DNA from: an uncultured Alphaproteobacteria bacterium
GTDB taxonomy: Bacteria > Pseudomonadota > Alphaproteobacteria > HIMB59 > GCA-002718135
DNA length: 40,579 nt
Assembly (NCBI GenBank): GCA_902530685.1
Contig: CACAAZ010000012.1
Location: 1-40,579 of the forward strand
Reading direction: 5' to 3'
The position numbers were made by a program, and so were the translations under genes. Below the pieces are notes generated by a model. That model was not told the origin of the DNA and made no database searches. It saw nothing but the letters and a program-made list of their open reading frames with translations. Below, in pieces: positions 1 through 12,136 of this stretch. The stretch's first letter is position 1, and the number at the start of each line of letters is the position of its first letter.

Positions 1-2
1 AT

Positions 3-2473
<2,471 letters not shown>

Positions 2474-2503
2474 AATACGCTTATATCACAAATAAAATAA
2501 AAT

Positions 2504-3475
2504 TTAATATTTAAGCAATAATTCAATTAAATTCTTAAAATCTTCAGGAATTTCAATATCAAAATCCATCCTTTTTTTTGATGTAGGATGATCAAAACCA
2601 AGATGATAAGCATGCAAAGCTTGTCTTTCAAAATTTTTTAAAATCATGAATTTATTAAATGTATTTTTATCTTTTCCAAATTGATTAATTTTACTTTTTC
2701 CATAAATCTTATCACCAATTATAGGAGAATTTTTAGAAGTTAAATGAAGTCTAATTTGATGTGTTCTTCCAGTATGTAAATGGCAGTCAACTAAACTAGC
2801 AATACCAAAAGTTTTTTCTAATTTTATATCGGTTTTAGAATATTTTCCAAAACCCTTATTATTTAAACTCATTTTTTTTCTATTTTTTCTATTTCTCTCT
2901 ATGTACCCTTCAATTGATTGATTATCAGGAGTTCCCCAAACTATTGCTTTATATCTACGAGATATCGTATGTTCTTTGAATTGTTCGGCTAAATTAATAT
3001 GAACATAATTATTTTTTGCAACAACAAGAATTCCACTTGTATCCTTATCTAAGCGATGGACTATTCCTGGTCTAGTATTATCATCTAAATTACTTAGTTG
3101 ATTATTAGTGTAATGCATAAGAGCATTCACAAGAGTGCCGCTTTCATTCCCAGGAGCTGGATGCATTACTAAATTTGGAGGTTTATTTATAACAATTAAA
3201 TCTTCATCTTCAAAAATAATGTTTAAGTCTATATTTTCAGCTGAATGTTTTGTTTCTTGTTTTAAGATAATATTTATAAAGTAATTTTCATTTTCTTTAG
3301 TTATGTAGGATGGATCTTTTATTGCCTTTTCATTAAGAGTTACATTGCCATTTAATATTAAGGTTTTAATTTGTGTTCTTGAATACCCTTCCAATTTTGA
3401 AACGAGCACTTTATCTAATCTTTGTGAACTTAATTGTTTATTTATAGCTAATTTAAGATTATAGAATTCGTTCAT
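2504..3475 (-). CDS. rluD: 23S rRNA pseudouridine synthase, RluD family
   Basis: S4 domain N-terminus plus the HRLDKDTSGILVVAK catalytic motif. Confidence 0.92.
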   Translation of the reverse strand: MNEFYNLKLAINKQLSSQRLDKVLVSKLEGYSRTQIKTLILNGNVTLNEKAIKDPSYITKENENYFINIILKQETKHSAENIDLNIIFEDEDLIVINKPPNLVMHPAPGNESGTLVNALMHYTNNQLSNLDDNTRPGIVHRLDKDTSGILVVAKNNYVHINLAEQFKEHTISRRYKAIVWGTPDNQSIEGYIERNRKNRKKMSLNNKGFGKYSKTDIKLEKTFGIASLVDCHLHTGRTHQIRLHLTSKNSPIIGDKIYGKSKINQFGKDKNTFNKFMILKNFERQALHAYHLGFDHPTSKKRMDFDIEIPEDFKNLIELLLKY

Positions 3476-3767
3476 GTCTCAAAAAATTCTTAAATTTATT
3501 GTAATATTTTTAGGTATATTAATTGTTATTTGTTTTTTAGCTCTTGTTTATGGTTTGTATATAAAAACAACAAAAAAACAAAGTAATTTAGAAACAAATT
3601 TAATTGATTACAATTTAAATTTAGAAAAAGGGCATAAAATTACAGATATTGATATGATTGATAATAATAGGATTTTGTTTACAATAAAAAGTAATGATAA
3701 AGTTTATGCTTTAATATATGATATAGAAACATCAAATATTACAAAAATAGATACATCCTATGAATAA
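3474..3767 (+). CDS. Small single-pass membrane protein, unknown function (possibly DUF6476-like)
   Basis: 97 aa with one N-terminal TM segment (FIVIFLGILIVICFLALVYGLYI). Divergent from rluD and overlapping xseB. Confidence 0.7.
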   Translation: MSQKILKFIVIFLGILIVICFLALVYGLYIKTTKKQSNLETNLIDYNLNLEKGHKITDIDMIDNNRILFTIKSNDKVYALIYDIETSNITKIDTSYE

Positions 3768-3978
3768 AGATAATAATTTTGAAAATAATTTAAAAAAACT
3801 TGAGTCTATTGTAGAGAAATTAGAAAATGGTGAAGTTGATTTAGAAGAATCCGTAAAACTTTACGAAGAAGGAATGAATTTAAAAAAAGCATGCGAGGAA
3901 AAATTAAAAAGTATTGAAAGACAAATTAAAAAAATTAAGCAAGAAAACAATAAAGTAACAAAAGAAGACTTTAAGTAA
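3760..3978 (+). CDS. xseB: Exodeoxyribonuclease VII small subunit
   Basis: 72 aa, FENNLKKLESIVEKLENGEVDLEESVKLYEEGMNLKKACEEKL. Confidence 0.95.
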   Translation: MNKDNNFENNLKKLESIVEKLENGEVDLEESVKLYEEGMNLKKACEEKLKSIERQIKKIKQENNKVTKEDFK

Positions 3979-3987
3979 TTTTCAAAT

Positions 3988-4737
3988 TTGATTAAAAATT
4001 TAAAAATAAGACTTGATCAGCTCTTAATGGATAGAAACTTAGCTGATACTAAATCAAAAGCCCAATCTATGATTATGGCCGGCCAAGTTTATGTAAACGA
4101 TAAAATTATTACCAAAAGTGGTAACTGTTTTAATGGTAACTCAAAAATAAAAATTAAACAACTTCATCCTCCATGGGTATCAAGAGGTGCATTCAAATTA
4201 CTGAAAGCGATTAATCATTTTAAGATTGATATTGAAAATAAAATTTGTCTAGATATAGGTTCATCAACTGGTGGTTTCACAGAAGTTCTTTTAAAAAAAA
4301 ACGCTAAAAAAATATATTCTATTGATGTTGGTACAAATCAACTTCATGAAAAATTAAAAAAAGAAAAAAAAATTATCAGTATAGAAAATTTTAACGCTAA
4401 ATATTTAGATAACTCAATAATTCATGAAAAAATTAATTTGGTAGTCTGTGACGTAAGTTTCATAAGTTTAACAAAGGTTATAGAACCTAGCCTGAAGCTT
4501 TTATCAAGTAAAGCTGAAATTATATCTCTAATCAAGCCACAATTTGAAACAAATAAAATAAATTTGAAAAAAGGTATTGTGAAAGATCCATTGATTCATG
4601 AACAAGTATGTAATGATATAGCTAATTGGTTTAAAAAAACAATTAAGGCTGAAGTTGTAGGTTTAGTCGAAAGTCCAATAACTGGACCAAAAGGAAATAG
4701 AGAATTTTTGATTTATAGTATTTTAAAGAAATCTTAA
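3988..4737 (+). CDS. tlyA: TlyA-family rRNA 2'-O-methyltransferase (TTG start)
   Basis: S4 domain ([30 protein letters not shown]) plus FtsJ-like SAM motif ([16 protein letters not shown]). Confidence 0.9.
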   Translation: MIKNLKIRLDQLLMDRNLADTKSKAQSMIMAGQVYVNDKIITKSGNCFNGNSKIKIKQLHPPWVSRGAFKLLKAINHFKIDIENKICLDIGSSTGGFTEVLLKKNAKKIYSIDVGTNQLHEKLKKEKKIISIENFNAKYLDNSIIHEKINLVVCDVSFISLTKVIEPSLKLLSSKAEIISLIKPQFETNKINLKKGIVKDPLIHEQVCNDIANWFKKTIKAEVVGLVESPITGPKGNREFLIYSILKKS

Positions 4738-5793
4738 ACAATGATCAGCTATAGTTGTGGCAACCATTGCCTCACCAACAGGAACAGCTCTTATACCAAC
4801 ACATGGATCATGACGACCTTTAGTAGATATTGTTGTTTCTTTTAATTTCGTATTAATTGTTTTTTTTGGTGATAATATTGAGCTTGTAGGTTTTACTACA
4901 AATCTAGTAATTAACTCTTGGCCCGTTGTAATACCCCCAAGAACTCCACCATTATTATTTGAAAGAAATAAAGGTTTTTTATTTTTTATTCTCATTTCAT
5001 CAACATTAGAAATTCCAGTTTCATAAACACTGCTAAATCCATTTCCCATTTCTACTCCCTTAACAGCATTAATAGACATTAATGCCTTAGCAATATCAGA
5101 GTCTATTTTATCATAAATAGGTTCTCCTAATCCAGCTGGCAAACCTTTCACTCTAATTTCAATGATTGCACCTAAAGAGGAACCAGATTTTCTTGCAGTT
5201 TGTATTTCGTTTTCCCATATTTTAATAATTTCTTTATCAGGACTCCAAAAATTATTTTTTGGAATAAAATTATTATTCCAATTATCATAATTAATTTTAT
5301 TATTACCTATTTGAATTAATGCACCTGTTATTACAACTTGATTTTTAATTTTATTTTTTATGATTTTTCTTGCTATTGCCCCTGCAGCCACTCTCATCGC
5401 AGTTTCTCTAGCACTAGATCTACCACCACCCCTATAATCTCTTATGCCATATTTTTTCCAATATGTATAATCTGCATGACCTGGTCTAAACTTACTTTTG
5501 ATATCACCATAATCTTTTGATCTCTGATCTTGATTGTAGATAATTAGAGAAATAGGATGACCTGTTGTTTTTCCCTCAAAAGTTCCAGATAGTATTTCAA
5601 CTTTATCCTCTTCTTTTCTTTGAGTTGTAAATTTTGACTGACCAGGTTTTCTTTTATCCAAATAGGGTTGGATATCTTTTTCAGTTAAATTTATGTTTGA
5701 TGGAACTCCATCGACAACACAACCAATAGCTTTGCCATGGCTTTCTCCCCATGTAGTAAAATTAAAGATTTTTCCTATTGAATTAGAAGTCAT
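4723..5793 (-). CDS. aroC: Chorismate synthase
   Basis: [58 protein letters not shown]. Confidence 0.97.
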   Translation of the reverse strand: MTSNSIGKIFNFTTWGESHGKAIGCVVDGVPSNINLTEKDIQPYLDKRKPGQSKFTTQRKEEDKVEILSGTFEGKTTGHPISLIIYNQDQRSKDYGDIKSKFRPGHADYTYWKKYGIRDYRGGGRSSARETAMRVAAGAIARKIIKNKIKNQVVITGALIQIGNNKINYDNWNNNFIPKNNFWSPDKEIIKIWENEIQTARKSGSSLGAIIEIRVKGLPAGLGEPIYDKIDSDIAKALMSINAVKGVEMGNGFSSVYETGISNVDEMRIKNKKPLFLSNNNGGVLGGITTGQELITRFVVKPTSSILSPKKTINTKLKETTISTKGRHDPCVGIRAVPVGEAMVATTIADHCLRFL

Positions 5794-6617
5794 TTTTTAG
5801 AATTTGTAAATTCACCTAACAATTCTGATACACTTTCACTCTCATCAACTGCAACCATTCCTACAGTATGATAACCACAATCGACATGTTGTATCTCACC
5901 AGTAACGGCACTCCCAAGATCACTTAAAAGATACAAAGCAGAATTTCCAACATCTTGCTGATTTACATTTCTTTTAAGTGGAGCATTAAGCTCGTTCCAT
6001 TTAAGAATAAATCTAAAATCACCTATTCCTGATGCTGCCAAAGTTTTAATTGGCCCAGCACTAATAGCATTAACTCTTATATTTTTTTCTCCTAAATCAA
6101 CTGCTAAATATCTAACACTTGCCTCTAAAGCTGCTTTTGCAACTCCCATAACATTATAATGAGGCATAACTTGTTCTGATCCATAATATGTTAAAGTTAA
6201 AATTGATCCACCATTATTCATTAAAGGTTCTGCTAGCCTACAAGCCTCTGTAAAAGAATAACATGATATATGCATAGTTTGTTTAAAATTATCAGAAGAT
6301 GTATTGTAATATTTACCTCTTAATTCATCTTTGTTGGAAAAACCTATTCCATGAACAAGAAAATCTAATTCACCCCATTTATTTTTTAGTGTTTCAAAAA
6401 CATTATTCATACTTTGTGAGTCTGAAACATCACAAGGAATAATAGTGTTAGAACCTATTTCTTGTGCAAGTGGCTGAACTCTTTTCTTAAGAGCTTCTCC
6501 TTGATAAGTAAGTGCAATTTCTGCTCCCTGTTCTGCTAATTTTTTTGCAATACCCCAGGCAATAGATCTGTCATTTGCCACTCCCATAATCAGACCTTTT
6601 TTATTTTGCATCAACAT
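5790..6617 (-). CDS. fabI: Enoyl-[acyl-carrier-protein] reductase (NADH)
   Basis: [20 protein letters not shown]-terminus; [33 protein letters not shown]. Confidence 0.95.
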   Translation of the reverse strand: MLMQNKKGLIMGVANDRSIAWGIAKKLAEQGAEIALTYQGEALKKRVQPLAQEIGSNTIIPCDVSDSQSMNNVFETLKNKWGELDFLVHGIGFSNKDELRGKYYNTSSDNFKQTMHISCYSFTEACRLAEPLMNNGGSILTLTYYGSEQVMPHYNVMGVAKAALEASVRYLAVDLGEKNIRVNAISAGPIKTLAASGIGDFRFILKWNELNAPLKRNVNQQDVGNSALYLLSDLGSAVTGEIQHVDCGYHTVGMVAVDESESVSELLGEFTNSKK

Positions 6618-6685
6618 ATTGTAAATCAGTGTTTTTTTATAAATATAGATATATATACTTATAAATTAATATTCATATCTATAAT

Positions 6686-7291
6686 ATGCAATCAAATCAA
6701 AAATTAATAAATTCTGATAAAAAACCAATTGAACTTTTTCAAGAATGGTTTGAAGAGGCAAAGAAAAGTGAAATCAATGATCCAAATGCTATGAACCTCG
6801 CTACTATATCTTCTGACGGCAAACCTAGCTCACGAATTGTTTTACTTAAATCATATGATGATAAAGGGTTTGTTTTTTACACAAATTCAAATAGTAAAAA
6901 AGGTAGAGCAATCAAAAACAACGATAGCGTAGCTTTAAATTTTCATTGGAAAACACTTCAAAAACAAATAAGAATAGAAGGTAGTGTTTCACAAATTTCA
7001 GACTCTGAAGCTGATGAATATTATAATTCAAGGCCGCTAGGAAGTAGAATAGGAGCTTGGGCTTCATTACAGTCAGAAGAACTAGATGATAGATCGACAT
7101 TAATTAAAAGAGTAGAAAAGTTTGAAAAAAAATTTTCAGATAATTATGTACCAAGACCTTCACATTGGAATGGTTACTTAGTAGTGCCTGTATTAATTGA
7201 ATTTTGGCAAGATATGCCATTCAGATTGCATGACAGGCTTGAATTTCGTATGGATAATGATGGTTGGGTTACTAGAAAATTATATCCTTAA
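6686..7291 (+). CDS. pdxH: Pyridoxamine 5'-phosphate oxidase
   Basis: PNAMNLATISSDGKPSSRIVLLKSYDDKGFVFYTN; C-terminal FWQDMPFRLHDRLEFRMDNDGWVTRKLYP. Confidence 0.96.
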   Translation: MQSNQKLINSDKKPIELFQEWFEEAKKSEINDPNAMNLATISSDGKPSSRIVLLKSYDDKGFVFYTNSNSKKGRAIKNNDSVALNFHWKTLQKQIRIEGSVSQISDSEADEYYNSRPLGSRIGAWASLQSEELDDRSTLIKRVEKFEKKFSDNYVPRPSHWNGYLVVPVLIEFWQDMPFRLHDRLEFRMDNDGWVTRKLYP

Positions 7292-7323
7292 TTATCTTCA
7301 AAATTATATCCTTAATTATCTTC
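7276..7323. repeat. Perfect 24-bp tandem duplication (2 x aaaattatatccttaattatcttc) at a convergent gene junction
   Basis: Read directly: copies at 7276-7299 and 7300-7323, identical and abutting. Confidence 0.97.
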
Positions 7324-7746
7324 TTTCCATTTTTGTAAAATCCATGAACTAGAATTTGACTTATCGTCACCGCCTATACCCCAAAGTAATTGGATATCAT
7401 TTTTTTCACAGAAAATTGATTCTGGTGTTGTACTATTATTTCTATCACCTCCATTTGCAAATTTAATAATTGATTTAGGATATTTATTTTTTACTTTTAT
7501 AAGACCATCGATGCACGTCTTATCTCTGTCATCAAATTCTATAACATCAATAACATTTTTTAACTCATTCATAATTATAGTTCTTTCAATAAAAGGAAGA
7601 AATTCCTTACCCTTCTTTTTTTGAAGCCATAAATCAGAATTTAACAAAACTACAACTTCACCATGTTTAGCAGCCTCTTTTATTAATTTTATATGACCAC
7701 TGTGAATTGGATCAAAACCTCCACTTACAACAACTATTTCACGCAT
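7312..7746 (-). CDS. Cytidylyltransferase-like nucleotidyltransferase (HxGH family; HldE-C/TagD-like)
   Basis: VVVSGGFDPIHSGHIKLIKEAAKHGEVVVLLNSD, the characteristic HxGH nucleotidyltransferase motif. Confidence 0.85.
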   Translation of the reverse strand: MREIVVVSGGFDPIHSGHIKLIKEAAKHGEVVVLLNSDLWLQKKKGKEFLPFIERTIIMNELKNVIDVIEFDDRDKTCIDGLIKVKNKYPKSIIKFANGGDRNNSTTPESIFCEKNDIQLLWGIGGDDKSNSSSWILQKWKEDN

Positions 7747-8374
7747 ACTTGCTTCTCCATTTTTCTGGATCTTCTAAAAATTCTTTTAAGTTTGAAACCT
7801 TATCTTCAGAATATATTTTTTCACTTTCAATATAATTTATTATATCTTTCCAAGTACACAGTGAGTGCATATTTACATTTAATTTAAATAATTCTGATTC
7901 CTTGAAATTAAAAATATCATAATAAAATATTACAAATATATCTTTAACTTTTAATCCAGCTTCACGCATTGCTTTAATAAAAATAATTTTACTACCTCCA
8001 TCAGTAGCTAGATCTTCAACTAAAAGAGCTTTTTGATTATTTTCAAATTCACCTTCAATTTGTTTATTTTTTCCAAAACCTTTTGTTTTTTTTCTAATGT
8101 AAATCATTTGTTTATCTAATTTTTGAGAAATAAAAGCAGCATAGGGAATTCCAGCAGTTTCTCCACCAGCAATAATTTCTGTGTCAATATTATTTTTAGT
8201 TAAATAATCTATGGCTTTATCAATTATAAAATTTCTTTCTTTTGTAAAAGAAATAATTTTTCTACAATCAATATAAACAGGACTAGCTAAGCCTGATGTA
8301 AGAGTAAAATGTTTATCAAATGAAAAATTTACAGATTTTATATCTACTAATATTTTAGCTATCTCTTTTGACAT
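7739..8374 (-). CDS. pyrE: Orotate phosphoribosyltransferase
   Basis: FTLTSGLASPVYIDCRKII N-terminus; PRTase loop QKALLVEDLATDGGSKIIFIKAMREAG. Confidence 0.92.
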   Translation of the reverse strand: MSKEIAKILVDIKSVNFSFDKHFTLTSGLASPVYIDCRKIISFTKERNFIIDKAIDYLTKNNIDTEIIAGGETAGIPYAAFISQKLDKQMIYIRKKTKGFGKNKQIEGEFENNQKALLVEDLATDGGSKIIFIKAMREAGLKVKDIFVIFYYDIFNFKESELFKLNVNMHSLCTWKDIINYIESEKIYSEDKVSNLKEFLEDPEKWRSKYA

Positions 8375-8378
8375 TTTT

Positions 8379-8852
8379 TTAAGTTATTTGCGCAATATGT
8401 TCAAATGATAAATTTCCAGGCACAATCATTATTGGTATCCTAAGGTTTGTTATTTCATTACTAACAAGAGAAGTTATTATTGGTCCGGGGTTTTTACTAT
8501 TTGGATCAGTATTTGCAGCTAAAACAAGAACATTAATATTTTTTTCCTCATCTAATAATTGTTTTAATTGAATTATAGTATCTCCTTCTCTTAACGAAAG
8601 AGCAGGATAGTCACCTGTTCTTTCCTGGACAAATGAAGCAGCTTTTTTAAGAATTGTTTCTGCTTCTTCTCTAGCTTCTTCTTTCATAATTTCTGTAACA
8701 CCCTTGGTTGTCAGAACATCCAAGGGCTCTATGAATGTTGCAATTATAATTTTTCTTCCAGTTTTTTTTGATCTTGCACAAGCATACTCAAGAGCTGTAT
8801 TCATTTCTTCTGAATTATCTGCAACAACTAGAATATATCTTTCATCACTCAT
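8379..8852 (-). CDS. Universal stress protein (UspA) family protein
   Basis: RYILVVADNSEEMNTALEYACARSKKTGRKIIIATFIEP... VLVLAANTD...VSNEITNLRIPIMIVPG. Confidence 0.85.
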   Translation of the reverse strand: MSDERYILVVADNSEEMNTALEYACARSKKTGRKIIIATFIEPLDVLTTKGVTEIMKEEAREEAETILKKAASFVQERTGDYPALSLREGDTIIQLKQLLDEEKNINVLVLAANTDPNSKNPGPIITSLVSNEITNLRIPIMIVPGNLSFEHIAQIT

Positions 8853-9613
8853 TTACTTCTCCTAAATAAAGCAGCAGCAATAAAACCTGAAACTATTGAA
8901 AAGATAATTACAAAAACTCCGTATGTAGCTGCATTTTCATTGGCAAAATCAAATATTTGACTTCCTATACCAGTTTTTTTTATAACTATATTTTTTTTAT
9001 CAGTACTCATGATTGTATTATTTCTTATATAGTAAATATCAACATTATAAATGCCTGGCATTGTATTTGTTGGAAAAAAAACACTTGTTTGAAATAATTT
9101 ATCTTTGATTTTTTTCATTTCAAAACTTTTATAAAATGATTGTTCTTTTTTTATTCTAACAAAATTTTCATTCCAATTTTTTTGGTTATTTTTGAAAATA
9201 AAATTTTGATTAAAAGTCTTATTATTTAAAATTTTTTCAAAACTTAGATCTTCATTAATTAATATCGATTCAGGCAAGATTTCGTGAATTTCTTTTGAGG
9301 AAGATAAAAAGAATAAAGATGGAATGTTACTATAAGTAACGTACTGATTATTTATCCATATTCCAAAATACCTCTCTTTTTTTTGTATTCTCATTTTTGT
9401 TGGAGGCCCTTTTATTGTCAAAAGTGTCTCATGATCATTTTTTAGTAATCCAAAAATAATAATTTGTTTTCCATTAAAATCTGTTTTTAATTCAATACTA
9501 TCCTCAGATAAGTCAAAGTAAATTTCTTCAGCATGAAGAAAGTTATAAAAAAAAATAACAGTTAATAAAATTGTTAGATTAAAAACAAAATTTATAAATA
9601 AATCTTTAATCAT
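8849..9613 (-). CDS. TIGR02186-like membrane-anchored protein
   Basis: 254 aa: N-terminal TM/signal, periplasmic domain, C-terminal TM (VFVIIFSIVSGFIAAALFRR). Next to a TauE/SafE permease, as I recall for the TIGR02186 family. Name assigned by recall and context. Confidence 0.6.
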   Translation of the reverse strand: MIKDLFINFVFNLTILLTVIFFYNFLHAEEIYFDLSEDSIELKTDFNGKQIIIFGLLKNDHETLLTIKGPPTKMRIQKKERYFGIWINNQYVTYSNIPSLFFLSSSKEIHEILPESILINEDLSFEKILNNKTFNQNFIFKNNQKNWNENFVRIKKEQSFYKSFEMKKIKDKLFQTSVFFPTNTMPGIYNVDIYYIRNNTIMSTDKKNIVIKKTGIGSQIFDFANENAATYGVFVIIFSIVSGFIAAALFRRSK

Positions 9614-10013
9614 CTATTTTTGTCACTTCTAAAATATAAAATTCTAAATAAAATCCAATTAAAGCAAAAAAAGATACTAATAAGAAAGATGCTTTCTCAA
9701 TCAATATATCAACCACTAATAAATCTTTTTGTATAAGCATATAAATTGGAATTACAGTGGATAAAATAAGAATACTTAGTTTTACAAATGAATCATTAAA
9801 TAATATGTCTTTAAATATTTTATTAAGATTTTTTTTAATCAATACTCTGAAATTTGACCAAATATATATTTTGTTAAATGAATTTATAACAATTAATAGG
9901 ATTAAAAAATATTCAATATTTTTTAGATTAAATTCAATAGTTGTAAAAATAAAATATATAATGAGACAAACTATAATCAATAAATTAATTGAAAAATTAA
10001 ATATTGATATCAT
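9606..10013 (-). CDS. Uncharacterised multi-pass membrane protein (135 aa)
   Basis: Several hydrophobic segments. Translationally coupled (overlapping) to both neighbours, which supports real coding. Confidence 0.7.
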   Translation of the reverse strand: MISIFNFSINLLIIVCLIIYFIFTTIEFNLKNIEYFLILLIVINSFNKIYIWSNFRVLIKKNLNKIFKDILFNDSFVKLSILILSTVIPIYMLIQKDLLVVDILIEKASFLLVSFFALIGFYLEFYILEVTKIDD

Positions 10014-10924
10014 ATCATTACCAATGAAAATAAATCATTTGGCCTTAAAACTAGATCTGTAAAAATTTTACCACAAACACCCAGAACTAAAATAGCTAAA
10101 ATACCTCTCAAATATTCTGCTTTTAATTTAGATCCAAAAATTACACCAATTTGTGCACCAATTACTCCTCCAAATATCATTAGTGCAGACAGCACAATAT
10201 CTACATTATAATTTATGTAAGATTGAAAGAATGTTGCATTAGCAGTAACAAAAATGATTTGAAATAAAGATGTCCCAACTACTATACTTGTTGGCATTCC
10301 GAGTATGTATACCATTGCAGGTATCATTATAAATCCTCCTCCAACTCCCATCATTGCCGACATTACTCCGACTGCGAATCCTATCAGTACAGGTGGTATT
10401 GCACTTATATAAAGCTTTGACCTATGAAAACGAACTTTGAATGGAAGTCCGTGAAACCAAGAGTGTTGATGTAGTTTTGCTCTTTTGGTATTTCTTGCTC
10501 TATACTGTTTTATTGTGGTTCTAGCGCTTTCAAAAGCCATACTAAAACCAATAAAACCTAAAAAGAAAAGAAATAATAATTGAATAACTAAATCTATTTG
10601 CCCAAAGTTTTTTAGATAACTGAAAATATTTACACCAACTGTGGAGCCAACCAAACCTCCTATTATCAGGAATATACCCATCTTTATATCCACATTTCTT
10701 TTTCTCCAGTGAGCAATAAAACCTGAAACTGAAGTTGCTAAAACGTGTGGAGCTTCAGAGCCAACAGCTACAACTGGAGGTATGCCTAAAAAAATTAATA
10801 GTGGTGTCATTAAAAATCCACCACCAACTCCAAAAATTCCTGAAAGTATTCCTATACTCATACCAATAAAAATAATGAGAAAAATATTGACGTTCATTTC
10901 AGCTATTGGAAGGTAAATTGACAT
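10010..10924 (-). CDS. TauE/SafE family sulfite/anion exporter-like permease
   Basis: Two-repeat architecture: SGIFGVGGGFLMTPLLIFLGIPPVVAVGSE and SAMMGVGGGFIMIPAMVYILGMPTSIVVGTS. Confidence 0.92.
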   Translation of the reverse strand: MSIYLPIAEMNVNIFLIIFIGMSIGILSGIFGVGGGFLMTPLLIFLGIPPVVAVGSEAPHVLATSVSGFIAHWRKRNVDIKMGIFLIIGGLVGSTVGVNIFSYLKNFGQIDLVIQLLFLFFLGFIGFSMAFESARTTIKQYRARNTKRAKLHQHSWFHGLPFKVRFHRSKLYISAIPPVLIGFAVGVMSAMMGVGGGFIMIPAMVYILGMPTSIVVGTSLFQIIFVTANATFFQSYINYNVDIVLSALMIFGGVIGAQIGVIFGSKLKAEYLRGILAILVLGVCGKIFTDLVLRPNDLFSLVMI

Positions 10925-10987
10925 GTTTTTTTATAAATTTTATATAATTATTACTTGATAAGCACAAATTATATTTATTTTTGAAAA

Positions 10988-12085
10988 TTATATAGAAAAA
11001 TTATTTAGTATTATGATTCCGATATAGCTTACTATCCCAACACAACAAGCAGCAGAAAAACCAACATAAAATGGTCTTATACCTAAACTTTTTAGAGAAA
11101 CTAAATTTGTACTTATGCCAACTGCTGCCATTGCAATTGCTAAAGAATACTCAGCAATAGATCTAATGATATTGATGATTAATTGCCAGTCATTATTAGT
11201 AAATATTTTAAAAGCTAAGCTACTATTTTGAATTCCATAATCTCCAATTGATCTTATAAGACCCATAAGGATAAAACCAATTATGAAAATTGGAAACATA
11301 GATATTATTGATGGTTTGCTATTATTTTCATCAATATTATATCTAAGATACATAAAACTTATTGCAGGAATTACGATTATCATGCTGATATTTCTTACTA
11401 ATTTTGTAATTGTTGCTATATCCATTGTTTTTGGTGAATTGAATTGCTCCGCATATATCAATCCAGCACCAGCAACTTGAGCAGTTTCATGTATTGAAGT
11501 TCCAAGAAATAATCCCGATGCTAACTCATTTCCACTAAAAAGATAATATGCTATGAATGGATAGAGGAACATTGCAATTATTCCAAATATTGTAATATTA
11601 GCTATGGCATATGCAACTTCCTCTTTGTCAGCATTAATTGCAGGACTAGTTGCAACAATTGCGGATGCTCCACAAATACTTGTTCCAACTGCAATTAATG
11701 ACCCCATTTTTGAAGAAATATTTAATAACTTGCATAAATAATTTACAACCAAGATTGATATAATAATACAAGCAATAATTAAAGGTATTCCAACTATTCC
11801 AACTTTAAAAATATCTAAAAGTCCTAGTCTAATACCAAGACATATTATTCCCAATCTTAGAATAAATTTTAAAGAAAACTTAATTCCTTCTAATAAAAAA
11901 TTATTAATATGAAATATATTTCCTATCAGAAGACCAAATATTATTGATAGCATTATTGGTGATATTGGACTTTTTTTTAAATTTAAAATTTCTATTCCGA
12001 TAAAATCACTTAGGTATATACCTGAATAAGCAATTACAAAACAGAAGATAATTCCTGGGATTATTTTGTATATTGAGCTTACCAT
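10988..12085 (-). CDS. YeiH/PSE-family putative sulfate exporter
   Basis: 365 aa polytopic; GTSICGASAIVATSPAINADKEEVAYAIANITIFGI and GTSIHETAQVAGAG motifs. Confidence 0.88.
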   Translation of the reverse strand: MVSSIYKIIPGIIFCFVIAYSGIYLSDFIGIEILNLKKSPISPIMLSIIFGLLIGNIFHINNFLLEGIKFSLKFILRLGIICLGIRLGLLDIFKVGIVGIPLIIACIIISILVVNYLCKLLNISSKMGSLIAVGTSICGASAIVATSPAINADKEEVAYAIANITIFGIIAMFLYPFIAYYLFSGNELASGLFLGTSIHETAQVAGAGLIYAEQFNSPKTMDIATITKLVRNISMIIVIPAISFMYLRYNIDENNSKPSIISMFPIFIIGFILMGLIRSIGDYGIQNSSLAFKIFTNNDWQLIINIIRSIAEYSLAIAMAAVGISTNLVSLKSLGIRPFYVGFSAACCVGIVSYIGIIILNNFSI

Positions 12086-12136
12086 TTAAAATATTCTTTA
12101 TACAAAAAAAATATTTTTTATATATTTATATTAAGT

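Noticed and set aside
9757-10062. 101-aa plus-strand ORF antisense to the 135-aa membrane protein
   Set aside because: Low-complexity AT-rich translation. The minus-strand ORF is favoured by overlapping starts and stops with both neighbours.
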